A stretch of 64,000 nucleotides of DNA from Candidatus Peregrinibacteria bacterium CG10_big_fil_rev_8_21_14_0_10_55_24 (GCA_002772745.1 PFDV01000003.1:141555-205554), one strand, 5' to 3'. Numbered from the stretch's first letter, positions 51,961 to 62,592 are shown. The notes: a model not told the origin generated them from the letters alone. Program-made: numbers and translations.

Positions 51961-54900
51961 ATGCAGAACGTACCCATGCTGCGCCGGGCCGGCAGTGCGC
52001 TCCTCCTCGGGGCGGTGATGCTCTGTGCAGGGGCGCTCCTCAATGTGGTACACAGAGAACTGCGTGCGCAGAGTGGTGGGGATGCATCGCAGGAGATTGT
52101 CATCGAAGAAATTACGTCTCGCAACGACGACGGGATCTACGGAACAGGATCCATGCTCTTCATCGACGTGCGGTTCTCCCAGCTGGTTCTCGTGGAGACG
52201 ACGGACGGCACTCCTTCTCTTCTTCTTGAGACGGGAGAGAATGACGCTGCGGCAACATATATTTTTGGCAGCATGACCGAGACCATCACCTTCCGTTATC
52301 AGGTAGGGCCGGGAGAACATACATCCGATCTTGACGTGCATTCCGCGCAGGCGCTGGAGACCAATGGAGCCGTTTTCGTCGCGGCTTTTTCCGATGATCC
52401 CGTCGTGAAGGTACTCCCGGTGGGTACAGATGCACGGTCTCTGCAGACACAGAAAGATATTGTGGTAGATCCTTCCGCTCTCGCTGCTCCCCATATCACC
52501 GTTCCGGAGCATGGAGCCGTGCTCCATACGCTGCGGCCGACGATCGGGGGGGAGAGCATCGCCGTTGAACACGTTGATCTCTATGCAGGAACGATGCTCA
52601 TGGCCACGGTTGCGGTGGGAACTGGAGGGACATGGGTGTACACACCGCAGGAGGATTGGCTGGAGGGGGAATATGTTTTGCGTGCCGTGGGCGTGCGCGG
52701 AGAAGAGCGCAGCGCAGCCTCTCTTCCCATAACACTATTCCTTGAAGTGCTCTCTGCTCCCGTGGTTGCGGTGACGTCTCATGTGCCCGATGGTGTCTAT
52801 CCGCTCGGGTCGCAAATCGACATCCGCGTGGTGTTCGAAAATACGATGTTCGTCACTGGTATTCCTCAGATCCTCCTCGAAACGGGGGAGGAGGATGCCT
52901 TTGCGCAGTATGTGTCCGGTAGCGGAACGACTACGCTCGTTCTGCGCTATACCGTGGAACGAGGGCATGCATCGGAGGATCTTGAGTACGTTTCCACAGG
53001 TGCGCTCGTCCTCAATGGAGGAACAATTACCGATGCAGCGGGACGCACCGCCGCACTCACGCTCCCCGAGCCGGGCTCTGCGGGCTCTCTGAGTGCCCTC
53101 AAGCACATCGTCATTGCAGCGGTGCCGCCCCCCGCTCCGGTGATCACCACGCCTCTGCGCTATGCCAACCTCAGGACGCATTCCATCACGGTAGCCGGCA
53201 CCGCCCAAACAGGAAGTTTGATTGTTCTCACGGAAGCTGCAGGATCACGCTTGGGAGAAACGACGGTATCGGACGATGGCACGTGGGCCATTGGCGGTGT
53301 CGCGCTTCCCAATGGCTACTACACGCTTCGTGCATATGCAGTCGATCCCTTTGGAAATCGCAGCGATCCGGGGGATACCACCATCACCATCATGGTGAGT
53401 GAATCGCAGATGAGAGAGGGAAAGCCCTACGACGGCCCGGGGATTATCTCCACTGGCACCGGTACATACGCCCCTCTTACCCCCATCCCCGCTGAGGAGT
53501 CGAAACTCGTTCTCCCCCCCGAAGGGGCGTTCTGCCCGACATACCGGGAGCGTACAGCGGGCGTGCGCTCCGGTTCTCTGCAGAGCGAAAATACCAAGCT
53601 CATGGTTGCCACAACGCATTCGATGGGGACTGTCCTCTACGAGGATGTCCGCTTCCGCGAGTGGTACGCCGCCAACCTGGCGAGCTTGACCGCTGCAGGC
53701 ATTGTCACGGGGAGCCCCGGTACAACGGAAGGGCAGACAGTCATGGTGCGTACGTTCCGTGCGCAGGAGTCTCTGTTGAGCGGGGAATTCATGAAGTTCA
53801 TCAGCCAGGCCATGGCGCTCCCCGCCGCGAGCAAGCCTGCGAGCAATCTGCTCGTGCGCGGCCATTGGGCGGAGCCGTACGCGGCACGCATGGAAGAGGC
53901 GGGGTATAGGACTCTTGCCCTGTCTGATCCCGAACGCACGGTCACGCGCGGACTTTTTCTCCAGACACTTGTCGACGCCATAGGACTTCCCACTCAGCCC
54001 GTGGATCAGCCCTTCTACAGTGACGTCCCACGGGATCACCGCTTTGCGGCCGCTATCGAAGTCGCTACGAAGTACGGCCTCTTTTACGGGGATGTTGATG
54101 CCAATGCGCGCTATCTCTACACAGCGCGTGCCGACGATGCCATCACCAGAGCGGAAGCCGTGGTATTGCTCGATAGGGCTCTGAGAATCTTCTGCCGCAT
54201 TGATCGTCCGCAGCAACTCCTCCCCTCGCGCAACCGTACGGATCGTGGCACGGAACTTTCCCCTCTCCTGGGCGAAGATCTCACCGCAGAGTACCGGCAA
54301 GAGCCGTTGCACAGTGCCGCGCCGGATCAGCAGCAGGCCTGTACGGTTCTTCAGTATGGTTCACAGCGGCTCGATCATCTCCAGGGATATCTCCGTGTGG
54401 AAACGACAGGAGATCCCGTGGTCTTTGACGACGTGCATATCGGAGAGTGGTATGCACCCTCCATCGATACACTTGCCCGGGCGGGAATCACGTGGGGAGT
54501 CCAGAGTACTCAAGGCATTCTCCCCAGTGATTTTGCTGAGAGAAATCAGGTTATTTTGCGGCTACGAGGGCTGGAAGGATCGATGCTACTGGGTTCTTCG
54601 GAACAGGACCAAATACTGCGTGCAGAACGTTACGATCTTCTCCTGCAATTGCAGGAGATGCGCGCACGCGCGGTCGGTTCGGGTGTAATTCTGCGCTCGT
54701 TTCTTCCGCAGGATCCTCTGCGTCTTGGTGATGCCAAGGAACTGGTGAGCAGTGCGCTCAGAGACGAGCAGTTCTCCATAGATGCGCTCGCATTCTTCCA
54801 GCAGGAAAAACACAGTGTGCAGAAAATGCTCACCCGAGCGGAGTTCATCAATCTACTCATGGAGGCGTTCGATTTCGCCGTTACCGCGCAGTCCGCGACC

Positions 54901-55089
54901 ATTTTCCAGGATGTACCGGCAGAGCACCCTGCCAGTGGAGCAATTGCTGTGGCAAATCAGTACGGCATTCTCATCGGCAATCGAGGAGAGGATGGGGCGA
55001 TTACGGTGCGGCCGGACGACCCCATCACACGTGCAGAAGCTGCTGCATTCCTCGTTCGTACGATGATCTTGTGGTGTTCCGTGCGGTGA
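51961..55089 (+). CDS. Secreted Ig-like/SLH surface protein
   Basis: 1042 aa: signal/TM (about 10-34), then repeated beta domains with near-duplicate blocks (GTPSLLLETGENDAAATYIFGS and GIPQILLETGEEDAFAQYVSGS), Ig-like bacterial domains near 190-260 and 395-475, then SLH-type domains (about 560-740 and 820-1040) with ITRAEAVVLLDRA and ITRAEAAAFLVRT. Unlike the first S-layer gene, the SLH domains are C-terminal. It probably attaches to the same wall polymer. Confidence 0.85.
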   Translation: MQNVPMLRRAGSALLLGAVMLCAGALLNVVHRELRAQSGGDASQEIVIEEITSRNDDGIYGTGSMLFIDVRFSQLVLVETTDGTPSLLLETGENDAAATYIFGSMTETITFRYQVGPGEHTSDLDVHSAQALETNGAVFVAAFSDDPVVKVLPVGTDARSLQTQKDIVVDPSALAAPHITVPEHGAVLHTLRPTIGGESIAVEHVDLYAGTMLMATVAVGTGGTWVYTPQEDWLEGEYVLRAVGVRGEERSAASLPITLFLEVLSAPVVAVTSHVPDGVYPLGSQIDIRVVFENTMFVTGIPQILLETGEEDAFAQYVSGSGTTTLVLRYTVERGHASEDLEYVSTGALVLNGGTITDAAGRTAALTLPEPGSAGSLSALKHIVIAAVPPPAPVITTPLRYANLRTHSITVAGTAQTGSLIVLTEAAGSRLGETTVSDDGTWAIGGVALPNGYYTLRAYAVDPFGNRSDPGDTTITIMVSESQMREGKPYDGPGIISTGTGTYAPLTPIPAEESKLVLPPEGAFCPTYRERTAGVRSGSLQSENTKLMVATTHSMGTVLYEDVRFREWYAANLASLTAAGIVTGSPGTTEGQTVMVRTFRAQESLLSGEFMKFISQAMALPAASKPASNLLVRGHWAEPYAARMEEAGYRTLALSDPERTVTRGLFLQTLVDAIGLPTQPVDQPFYSDVPRDHRFAAAIEVATKYGLFYGDVDANARYLYTARADDAITRAEAVVLLDRALRIFCRIDRPQQLLPSRNRTDRGTELSPLLGEDLTAEYRQEPLHSAAPDQQQACTVLQYGSQRLDHLQGYLRVETTGDPVVFDDVHIGEWYAPSIDTLARAGITWGVQSTQGILPSDFAERNQVILRLRGLEGSMLLGSSEQDQILRAERYDLLLQLQEMRARAVGSGVILRSFLPQDPLRLGDAKELVSSALRDEQFSIDALAFFQQEKHSVQKMLTRAEFINLLMEAFDFAVTAQSATIFQDVPAEHPASGAIAVANQYGILIGNRGEDGAITVRPDDPITRAEAAAFLVRTMILWCSVR

Positions 55090-55276
55090 AGTTGCTCGCT
55101 ATCAGCAGCAGGAGAAACAGCGCCAAACCGTTGACGGCGCGTGCAGGAGCCGTACACTGGGGGCACACAGGAGTCCTTCTTGCGTTATGAGCACTGTGTC
55201 GTCTCTTTCCTGCATGCGGAGGAATCCGTTGCGCAGGGGAGAGCACACATTCTATTTTCTGTTCCCTCGTTTGCTC

Positions 55277-58200
55277 ATGGCATCCAAGAAGCTCGCGACA
55301 AAGAAGGCAAAAACCGCGAAACCGTCTGCACGGAAGAAGGTGGCGAAGAAGCCTTCTGCTAAAAAAGCTATCAAGAAATCTTCTGCGAAGAAGCCAGTCA
55401 AGAAGGTTGTCGCAAAGAAGGCATCCGAAAAAAAGCCCGCACAGGCAACGAAGAAATCCGTATCTCACAGCAAGAAGTTCGTGGCGAAGAGTGCTGTTCC
55501 TCCAAAGAAAGTCGCCAGGGAAGTCAGTGCGTCAGGATCGCCCGCTGTGCGCTCCGTCACGCCTCGCAAAGCAGTGAACGTGGCGAAACGCGGATACCAG
55601 ATGAATGTTCCTCCGGGAGTGCTCCCGCGTATCACGCCGCATGTTGTCCCCCCGATGGGCCGGCTCTCCGCTGCGGCGAAAGCGCTTCCCAAAGGGATCG
55701 AGCCTCGCAGCGCGGAGAACGATCGCCTCCTCTTTGTCGATGATGAGAATCCATCATCGCTCGTGCCCTCCCTCGTCGAGATGCAACTGACGAGTTACAA
55801 GTGGTTTCTTACCGATGGGCTTAAAGAACTCCTTGAAGAAATCAGCCCGATTTCAGATTTTTCCGGAAAGAAGATGGAACTCAGGCTCTTGGGGCACACG
55901 TTCGACCCGCCCAAGTACGACCCCGATACGTGCCGACGGCGCAATTTGAGCTACGAGGCGGTGATGAAGGGGCATGTCCAGCTCATCAACAGGGAGACGG
56001 GAGAAATCAAGGAGCAGGACGTATTCCTCGGCTCCATTCCGCTCATGACCGATTCAGGAACCTTCATTGTCGGAGGCATCGAGCGCATCGTGGTGCACCA
56101 GCTGGTGCGATCTCCGGGCGTGTTCTTCTCTCGTATGCCGGATAACCCAAAGAACCACGCGGCAAAAATCATTCCTAAGCGCGGCGTATGGCTGGAAATC
56201 GAGACGGATCGCCGTGGCATCATCTCCTGCAAAATTGATCGCAAACGCAAGATCCCCATTACACAGCTCCTCAGAGTCTTTGGGTACACCACAGATCGTG
56301 AAATTCTCGATCTCTTCACCGATGTAACCAAGGAGAAGGACTACATCCTTACCACTCTGGAGAAGGACCCGGCACGTACGCTTGAAGATGCGTACCAGAG
56401 TGTGTACCGCAAAGTTCGTCCTGGAGATCTGGCAACACCGGAGAACGCCAAACAACTCATCGATTCACTCTTCTTCGACTTCAAGAAGTACGATATGGGC
56501 CATATCGCTCGTTACAAGATGAACAGGCGATTTGGCTTCGCGACGCCGAGCGATGAGGAACACCGCGTATTCCAGGTGAAGGATTTCATCGAGATCCTTC
56601 GTGAACTCATCCGGCTCAACAATGGAGAGGGCATTGCGGATGACATTGACCACCTCAGCAATCGTCGCGTTCGCAGCGTCGGTGAATTGGTGCAGAACAA
56701 GTATCGCGTGGGCCTTGTGCGCACCGAACGTATCGTCAAAGACCGCATGACGGTCATGGATTTGGAAACAGTCACGCCGATGCAGCTCATTAACTGCCGT
56801 CCCATCACCGCTGCCATGCGCGAGTTCTTCGCATCATCGCAGTTGTCACAATTTATGGACCAGACCAATCCGCTCTCGGAGCTTGGGCACAAACGTCGTC
56901 TCTCTGCCATGGGCCCGGGGGGTCTCTCGCGTGAACGGGCAAGCTTCGATGTGCGTGACGTGCACCAGAGCCACTACGGGCGCATATGTCCCGTAGCCAC
57001 GCCCGAGGGGCCGAATATCGGTCTTGTGGTGCACTTGGCGGCATTCAGCCGCGTGAACGAATACGGTTTTCTGGAGACTCCCTACCGGGAAGTTGTTCAC
57101 ACAGTGCCCTTGGATCCGGAGAAACTCGTCGGAAGAATTTTGGATGCGGACGTGCGTGACGGGCACAAGGTTATTGCAAAGGAGGGTCAGGTGGTCGAAA
57201 CAAAGGAACTCGCCAAGAAGATCGTTGCCTTCCAAAAGAAAGAGAAAGCGAATGGTGTTCCGGTGCGTGCCTATGTGACGGGAAAAACGATATATGTCGA
57301 TGCGGAGCAGGAGCGCCACCTCACCATCGCGCAAGCCCAGCCCACGCTCTCTGCACACCATGAGTTCCTCCATACACGTGCCTCCGCGCGCAAGGGGGGA
57401 GAACCTATCCTTGCGCACGTGCGTGATGTGACACATGTGGACGTATCGCCGAAGCAAATTCTCTCCATTGCCACGGGACTCATCCCGTTCCTGGAGCACG
57501 ATGACAACACGCGCGCATCGATGGGAACGAACATGCAACGTCAGGCTGTGCCGCTCCTCAAACCTATGGCACCTCTCGTGGGGACGGGCATGGAGGGGCT
57601 TGCTGCACGCGCTTCGGGACATGCGATTCTTGCAGAGGAAGATGGAGAAGTGACCTATGCCGATGCCAACGAGATTTCGGTCGTGTACAAGTCCGGACGC
57701 AAGCAAACGTATGTACTTCACTCTTTCGTACGTTCGAATCAGGGAACGTGTTTCAGTATGCGTCCGCGCGTGCTGAGTGGCGACAAGGTGCACAAAGGTG
57801 ACAGTTTGGCGGATGGGGCATCCGTGGACGGAGGGGAGCTGGCGCTCGGGCAGAACTTGCTCGTCGCATATGTCTCCTGGCAGGGATATAACTTTGAAGA
57901 TGCAGTCATTATCTCCAATCGTGTCGTGAGCGATGCGCTCTTCGACTCCATTCACATCGAGTCGTACGTTACCGATGTGCGTGACACGAAGTTGGGGTCC
58001 GAAACGGTGACACGGGATATTCCCAACGTTGGCGAGGCGAAACTCAAAGACCTCGACGTGGATGGCATCGTCCGCATTGGTGCAACCGTGCATGAAGGAG
58101 ATATTCTCGTAGGCAAAATCACACCGAAGGGCGAAACAGAACTCACGCCCGAGGAGCGCCTTCTGCAGGCGATTTTTGGCGACAAAGCCAAAGATGTAAA

Positions 58201-59293
58201 GGACAGTTCGCTGCGTCTTCCGGGTGGGGCAGGAGGCAAAGTGGTCGATGTGCAGATTTTCGATCGCAGCGAAGGGGATGAACTGCCCACGGGGGTTATC
58301 AAGCAGATCAAAGTCTTCGTCGCGCAGACGCGCAAAATCCAGGTAGGGGACAAGATGGCGGGACGCCATGGAAACAAAGGTGTCATTGCCCGCATCGTTC
58401 CCATCGAGGACATGCCGTTCTTGGAGGACGGCACCCCGGTTGATATCATTCTCAATCCCCTCGGCGTCACCTCTCGTATGAACATCGGTCAGGTGCTCGA
58501 AACCCACCTGGGATGGGCGTGTCAGGCGCTCGGAATCCACGTCGCAACGCCCGCTCTCAATGGCATCTCACCGGAACAGATTGAACAGTTCCTGGTGCAG
58601 GCAGGATTACCCAATTCCGGAAAGGTCCAGCTTTTCGACGGTCGTACGGGCCAGCCCTTCTCGCACCAGACGACTGTAGGCATGGTGTACATGCTCAAGC
58701 TTCTGCATCTTGTGGAGGACAAGATCCATGCGCGCAGCGTAGGTCCGTACTCCTTGGTCACGCAGCAGCCGCTGGGAGGCAAGGCGCAGCACGGTGGTCA
58801 GCGTTTTGGAGAAATGGAGGTGTGGGCACTGGAGGCTTACGGTGCCGCGCACACGCTCCAGGAGATGCTCACGATTAAATCTGACGATGTCATCGGACGC
58901 AGCAAAGCCTACGAGTCGCTCGTCAAAGGTGAGCCGATTCGTCGCCCTTCCATCCCTGAGTCGTTCAACGTGCTCGTCAAGGAGCTCCAAGCACTGGGTC
59001 TGAAAGTGGATCTCCTTAAATTCAAGGAAGAAGTCTCACCGGAAGAGCGTGTCTCGATTGAAGAAGGAGAGGTCGAACAGGTCGAGATCGAATCCCGCGT
59101 GAAAGCCGAGGAAGAGGCCGAAGAAATTCTTTCCGCTGAGGATCGCATTTCCGAGCTTTCCGTGCAGGCTGAAGAAGGCGCTGAGCAGGTGAGAGCAGGG
59201 ATTGAAGAGGGGGCAGAGGTAGACGCAAGCGGTGTGACGGCGAAGGAGGAAATGGAGGAAGCTTCGAGTGAAGAATCCATGGAAGCAGCGTAA
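55277..59293 (+). CDS. rpoB: RNA polymerase beta subunit with histone-H1-like N-terminal tail
   Basis: 1338 aa. The core is standard: SLVEMQLTSYKWFL, SPGVFF, GPGGLSRERA, RDVHQSHYGRICPVATPEGPNIGL, GDKMAGRHGNKGV and GGKAQHGGQRFGEMEVWALEAYGA. It is preceded by about 120 residues rich in Lys, Ala, Ser and Pro (KKAKTAKPSARKK..., AKKPSAKKA), like eukaryotic H1 or bacterial histone-like tails, and ends in a very acidic tail (about 1265-1338). ATG 55277 (MASKK) is chosen over an upstream start; both would keep the basic tail. Confidence 0.96.
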   Translation: MASKKLATKKAKTAKPSARKKVAKKPSAKKAIKKSSAKKPVKKVVAKKASEKKPAQATKKSVSHSKKFVAKSAVPPKKVAREVSASGSPAVRSVTPRKAVNVAKRGYQMNVPPGVLPRITPHVVPPMGRLSAAAKALPKGIEPRSAENDRLLFVDDENPSSLVPSLVEMQLTSYKWFLTDGLKELLEEISPISDFSGKKMELRLLGHTFDPPKYDPDTCRRRNLSYEAVMKGHVQLINRETGEIKEQDVFLGSIPLMTDSGTFIVGGIERIVVHQLVRSPGVFFSRMPDNPKNHAAKIIPKRGVWLEIETDRRGIISCKIDRKRKIPITQLLRVFGYTTDREILDLFTDVTKEKDYILTTLEKDPARTLEDAYQSVYRKVRPGDLATPENAKQLIDSLFFDFKKYDMGHIARYKMNRRFGFATPSDEEHRVFQVKDFIEILRELIRLNNGEGIADDIDHLSNRRVRSVGELVQNKYRVGLVRTERIVKDRMTVMDLETVTPMQLINCRPITAAMREFFASSQLSQFMDQTNPLSELGHKRRLSAMGPGGLSRERASFDVRDVHQSHYGRICPVATPEGPNIGLVVHLAAFSRVNEYGFLETPYREVVHTVPLDPEKLVGRILDADVRDGHKVIAKEGQVVETKELAKKIVAFQKKEKANGVPVRAYVTGKTIYVDAEQERHLTIAQAQPTLSAHHEFLHTRASARKGGEPILAHVRDVTHVDVSPKQILSIATGLIPFLEHDDNTRASMGTNMQRQAVPLLKPMAPLVGTGMEGLAARASGHAILAEEDGEVTYADANEISVVYKSGRKQTYVLHSFVRSNQGTCFSMRPRVLSGDKVHKGDSLADGASVDGGELALGQNLLVAYVSWQGYNFEDAVIISNRVVSDALFDSIHIESYVTDVRDTKLGSETVTRDIPNVGEAKLKDLDVDGIVRIGATVHEGDILVGKITPKGETELTPEERLLQAIFGDKAKDVKDSSLRLPGGAGGKVVDVQIFDRSEGDELPTGVIKQIKVFVAQTRKIQVGDKMAGRHGNKGVIARIVPIEDMPFLEDGTPVDIILNPLGVTSRMNIGQVLETHLGWACQALGIHVATPALNGISPEQIEQFLVQAGLPNSGKVQLFDGRTGQPFSHQTTVGMVYMLKLLHLVEDKIHARSVGPYSLVTQQPLGGKAQHGGQRFGEMEVWALEAYGAAHTLQEMLTIKSDDVIGRSKAYESLVKGEPIRRPSIPESFNVLVKELQALGLKVDLLKFKEEVSPEERVSIEEGEVEQVEIESRVKAEEEAEEILSAEDRISELSVQAEEGAEQVRAGIEEGAEVDASGVTAKEEMEEASSEESMEAA

Positions 59294-59295
59294 TC

Positions 59296-59333
59296 GGGTT
59301 CGGGTTGGGGGTTCGTGCATGTGCCCGAACCCC
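59296..59333 (+). repeat. G-rich inverted repeat after rpoB
   Basis: GGGTTCGGG (59296-59304) pairs with CCCGAACCC (59324-59332), with more G-runs between. It starts 3 nt after the rpoB stop, in a terminator-like position but without a U-run. It is related to 11095-11147. Confidence 0.7.
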
Positions 59334-59476
59334 AGCTCCAACTTCTGTACATTTATACTCACGCCGCAAATGCATAGTGCACTCAGTGCCTTGCAGTGCA
59401 GGATGCTCCCCGAGCATTGTCAGGAAGTGGGATTCAGCTTATGATGGCAGTGTACGCGCGGTTTTTCCTTGATACT

Positions 59477-59872
59477 ATGAAGTCTGTGAACAAAGTGACG
59501 TTACTCGGGAATGTCACCCGAGATCCCGAGCTGAAGACAACAACAAACGGGCAATTCGTTTGTACGTTTGGTCTTGCAACCAACCGTGTGTGGCGCGATG
59601 CGAACGGCGAAAAGCAGAGCCTGCCCGAGTATCACAATCTGGTGGCATGGGGAGGGTTGGCGGAGTTCTGTGCACAAAACGTCAAAAAAAGTAAGCCGCT
59701 CTATGTTGAGGGGTACTTAAAGACGCGCAGCTGGGATAGCCCGGAGGGAACGAAAATATTCCGCACCGAAATCGTGCTCGAGAATTTGGTGTTGCTGGGG
59801 CCACGGGGAAGCGAAGACGCCGTCTCCGAATCGGCGCACGAGGTGCCAGAAGCTTCAACGGACATTGTTTGA
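59477..59872 (+). CDS. ssb: Single-stranded DNA-binding protein
   Basis: 131 aa OB-fold: MKSVNKVTLLGNVTRDPELKTT, FGLATNRVW, EYHNLVAWGGLAEFC, LYVEGYLKTRSW and EIVLENLVLLG. It coats single-stranded DNA in replication and repair. The acidic C-terminal tail is short and ends STDIV, not the usual DDDIPF tip. ATG 59477 is chosen by homology; upstream in-frame ATGs at 59441 and 59444 are possible. Confidence 0.93.
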   Translation: MKSVNKVTLLGNVTRDPELKTTTNGQFVCTFGLATNRVWRDANGEKQSLPEYHNLVAWGGLAEFCAQNVKKSKPLYVEGYLKTRSWDSPEGTKIFRTEIVLENLVLLGPRGSEDAVSESAHEVPEASTDIV

Positions 59873-59968
59873 GGTGGTTGTTGTATGGCAGTAAGCAGAG
59901 GGCCACCGCGTATGTCGACTCTGCTTTGCATGGAGCGATATTCTGGTAGGGAAAGTGTGCAGAAATCC

Positions 59969-59996
59969 TTGACTCCCTTTATGGTGACCGTACAAT
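59969..59996 (+). promoter_or_regulatory. Candidate 23S rRNA promoter
   Basis: TTGACT (59969-59974), a 16-nt spacer and TACAAT (59991-59996). The leader to the 23S start would be about 440 nt. Confidence 0.55.
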
Positions 59997-60153
59997 GCGC
60001 AGGCTTTATGCATGGTTGCGCTTACCCGCCGGATTCGACGCCCTGATTGAGGGCTGTCCTCGAGTTCTGCGGGTGTGCGTACGCCACCCGCATTTTTGTT
60101 TCTGCGGAGGCGATTCGAAGCCGAGAACGAATCGAGTTGCCGATGTAGAAACA

Positions 60154-60214
60154 ACCCTGAGCCTGCCTGTTGGCAGGCAGGCGAGGCCCGTGAAAACGGG
60201 ACAAGTCGAAGGGT
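60154..60214 (-). repeat. Palindromic repeat, reverse copy with long loop
   Basis: Outer arms ACCCT...AGGGT, read on the minus strand with TCGAC and GCTC at the loop edges as in the other copies. The loop contains a nested GCCTGCC/GGCAGGC hairpin and a CCCGT/ACGGG stem. Confidence 0.65.
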
Positions 60215-60416
60215 GCGGTGGCCATTGAGCGCCTCCAAGCTCCTTGGCACCACCGGCTCGATGACATGATAATCAATTGAATTGATTTACCATGTTGCGC
60301 CCCGATCCGTCGGTTCTATGGACTGCGGTTCGTGGTAGGCGTGAGCACGTCTTGCTCGCCTTGCTCTTCCATTCCGCACATGCGGAACAAAAGGGTGCGT
60401 GACATGTGAACAGTTG

Positions 60417-60440
60417 CCACGTCAGATACATCTGACGTGG
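60417..60440 (+). promoter_or_regulatory. Hairpin abutting the 23S 5' end
   Basis: CCACGTCAGAT-AC-ATCTGACGTGG is a perfect 11-bp stem with a 2-nt centre. Its last bases run into the GGCTTAAG that should form 23S helix 1, so it may act in rRNA processing or folding. Confidence 0.6.
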
Positions 60441-61110
60441 CTTAAGAAACGTTACTCATCGCATCACATGGATGCCTCGACTCCATACTTCGACGAAGGA
60501 CGTGGCCAGCTGCGATAAGCCTCGGTGAGCCGCTAGGCAGGCGTTATTAACCGGGGATGTCCGAATGGGGAAACCCCTCGGGAGTTATGTCCCGAGACCT
60601 GGCCTCACTTGTGGTTTTGATTGAGCGGAGAAGTACAAAGTATTCCGTACTTCCTGCCCGGAGGGATAAGGATTGCACCGCCCTCCCCCGAAACCGGAAG
60701 TGAGGCCAGGAGATCACTCTGTGAACTGAAACATCTCAGTAGCAGAGGAAGAGAAATCAACATGAGATTCCCCGAGTAGTGGCGAGCGAAAGGGGAACAG
60801 CCCAAACTCCACTCTTTTCGTGTGGAGGGTTGTAGGAGCCCAATATCCGATTGTGTCACTTCTAGGCAAACGACCCTGGAACGGGCGGCCAAAGAGGGTG
60901 AGAGCCCCGTCGCCGAAAGGGTGATACACGGTAGGGATTTCCTGAGTAAGGTCGGACACGTGTAATCCGGCCTGAATCTGGGTGGACCACCATCCAAGGC
61001 TAAATAGGTATGGAGATCTATAGCGGATAGTACCGTGAGGGAAAGGTGAAAAGCACCCCGGAAGGGGGATGAAATAGTCTCTGAAATGTGATGCGTTCAA
61101 GGAGTCGGAG

Positions 61111-61126
61111 CCCCGCATCTGCGGGG
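61111..61126 (+). repeat. Palindrome CCCCGCATCTGCGGGG in 23S, copy 1
   Basis: Perfect hairpin in an expanded 23S helix. The same 16 bases occur at 62593-62608. Confidence 0.8.
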
Positions 61127-61628
61127 TGACGGCGTGCCTTTTGCATAATGAGCCAACGAGTTAGTCGTCTGTGGTCGGCTAAGGCAGATACAGCCGGAGC
61201 CGGAGCGAAAGCGAGTCCGAATAGGGCGTATATGATCGCAGGCGCTAGACCCGAAACCGGGTGAGCTACCCATGGGCAGGGTGAAGGGCGCCGGAAGGCG
61301 TCTGGAGGCCCGAACCAACCAGTGTCGCAAGACTGGGGGATGACCTGTGGGTAGGGGCGAAAAACCTACCGAACCCGGAGATAGCTGGTTCTCTTCGAAA
61401 TGCCTTTAGGGGCAGCCTCGTCGTGCACGGCAGGGGGTAGAGCTACGGTTTGGATGCGGGGGTCTTCTCGACCCACCAAATCCTGACAAACTCCGAATAC
61501 CTGCCCTTTGACGACGGGAGTGAGACGGTGACGGCTAAGCGCCATCGTCGAGAGGGAAAGAGCCCAGATCATTCGCTAAGGTCCCAAATCACCGTTCAGT
61601 GGAAAAGGTAGTTCATGTGCATGGACAA

Positions 61629-61659
<31 letters not shown>

Positions 61660-61794
61660 TAAAGAAAGCGTAACAGCTCACTGGTCGATTGCATGTGTGC
61701 GCCGAAAATGTAACGGGGCAAAACGGTGAACCGAAGCGGTGAGTGCGGGGTGTCACTTGTGGATTCTGTTGAAGTGGATGTTGTTGCACTGGAG

Positions 61795-61898
61795 TGGAGA
61801 AGAATTATGAATAATGAATAAAGAATTATGGACGAATGATGCTTATATTCCCGTCATTCCTCATTCTTAATTCCTCATTCTTAATTCTCCATCCCTTC
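61795..61898 (+). repeat. AT-rich repeat hairpin forming a 23S expansion segment
   Basis: GAATTATGAATAATGAATAA...GAATTATGG units pair with CCTCATTCTTAATTCCTC...AATTCTCC. This is foreign to the GC-rich rRNA around it. Similar GAATTATGAAT units lie between gatC and gatA (about 37730-37760). Confidence 0.65.
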
Positions 61899-62592
61899 AA
61901 GAAGAGCAGCTCCCATCCATCCCCGAATCCAGAAGCGACATCCCGCGCAGTAGAAGAGCGTTCCATTCAGCAGTGAAGCCCGGCCGCGAGGCAGGGTGGA
62001 GCGGATGGAAGCGAGAATGTTGGCATGAGTAACTACTAGGCAGGTGAAAAACCTGCCCGCCGAATCCCCAAGGTTTCCCACGCAACGGTAATCGGCGTGG
62101 GGTTAGTCGGTCCTAAGGTCAGGCCGAAAGGCGTAGCCGATGGAGAACAGGTCAATATTCCTGTACCTCTTGAAGATCGTCCAGGGGTGCCAGTTGATAG
62201 TTTCGCCGGCCTCTGCTGTGCACCATTGTGGACTTCAATTTGGAGTCTAGAATGGTGCACGGTATGTCTGCGGAAAAGGATACTGTCATTCCAGGAGCGG
62301 TGTGACGGAGCGGGAAGTCCAGAGCGTGTGTATTGACTGCATGTGGAACGTCGAAAGCGTTGATCCCGGGAGGCAAATCCCTCGGGAGAGCTGACGGCAT
62401 ATCCCAATTACTCCGCATTCGCGGAGCGAGTCTGACACTTTCTGCTTCCAAGAAAACCATCGCTCATAGAGCTTCAGGAGACCGTACCGTAAACCAACAC
62501 CGGTGGGGTGGTCGAGTAGACCAAGGCGAACGGGTCATCTCGCGTTAAGGAACTCGGCAAAATAGCGTCCGTAACTTCGGGATAAGGGCTGA

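Larger units (their letters stand above)
59873..60438 (+). other. Region between ssb and 23S: promoter, repeat, hairpin, no 16S
   Basis: No 16S rRNA, tRNA or clear gene is found. It has a promoter (59969-59996), a nested palindromic repeat (60154-60214) and a hairpin next to the 23S 5' end. Reading frames here are short and unconvincing. Confidence 0.6.

Noticed and set aside
56846..58540. 564-aa minus-strand frame opposite rpoB
   Set aside because: Antisense shadow of conserved RpoB sequence.
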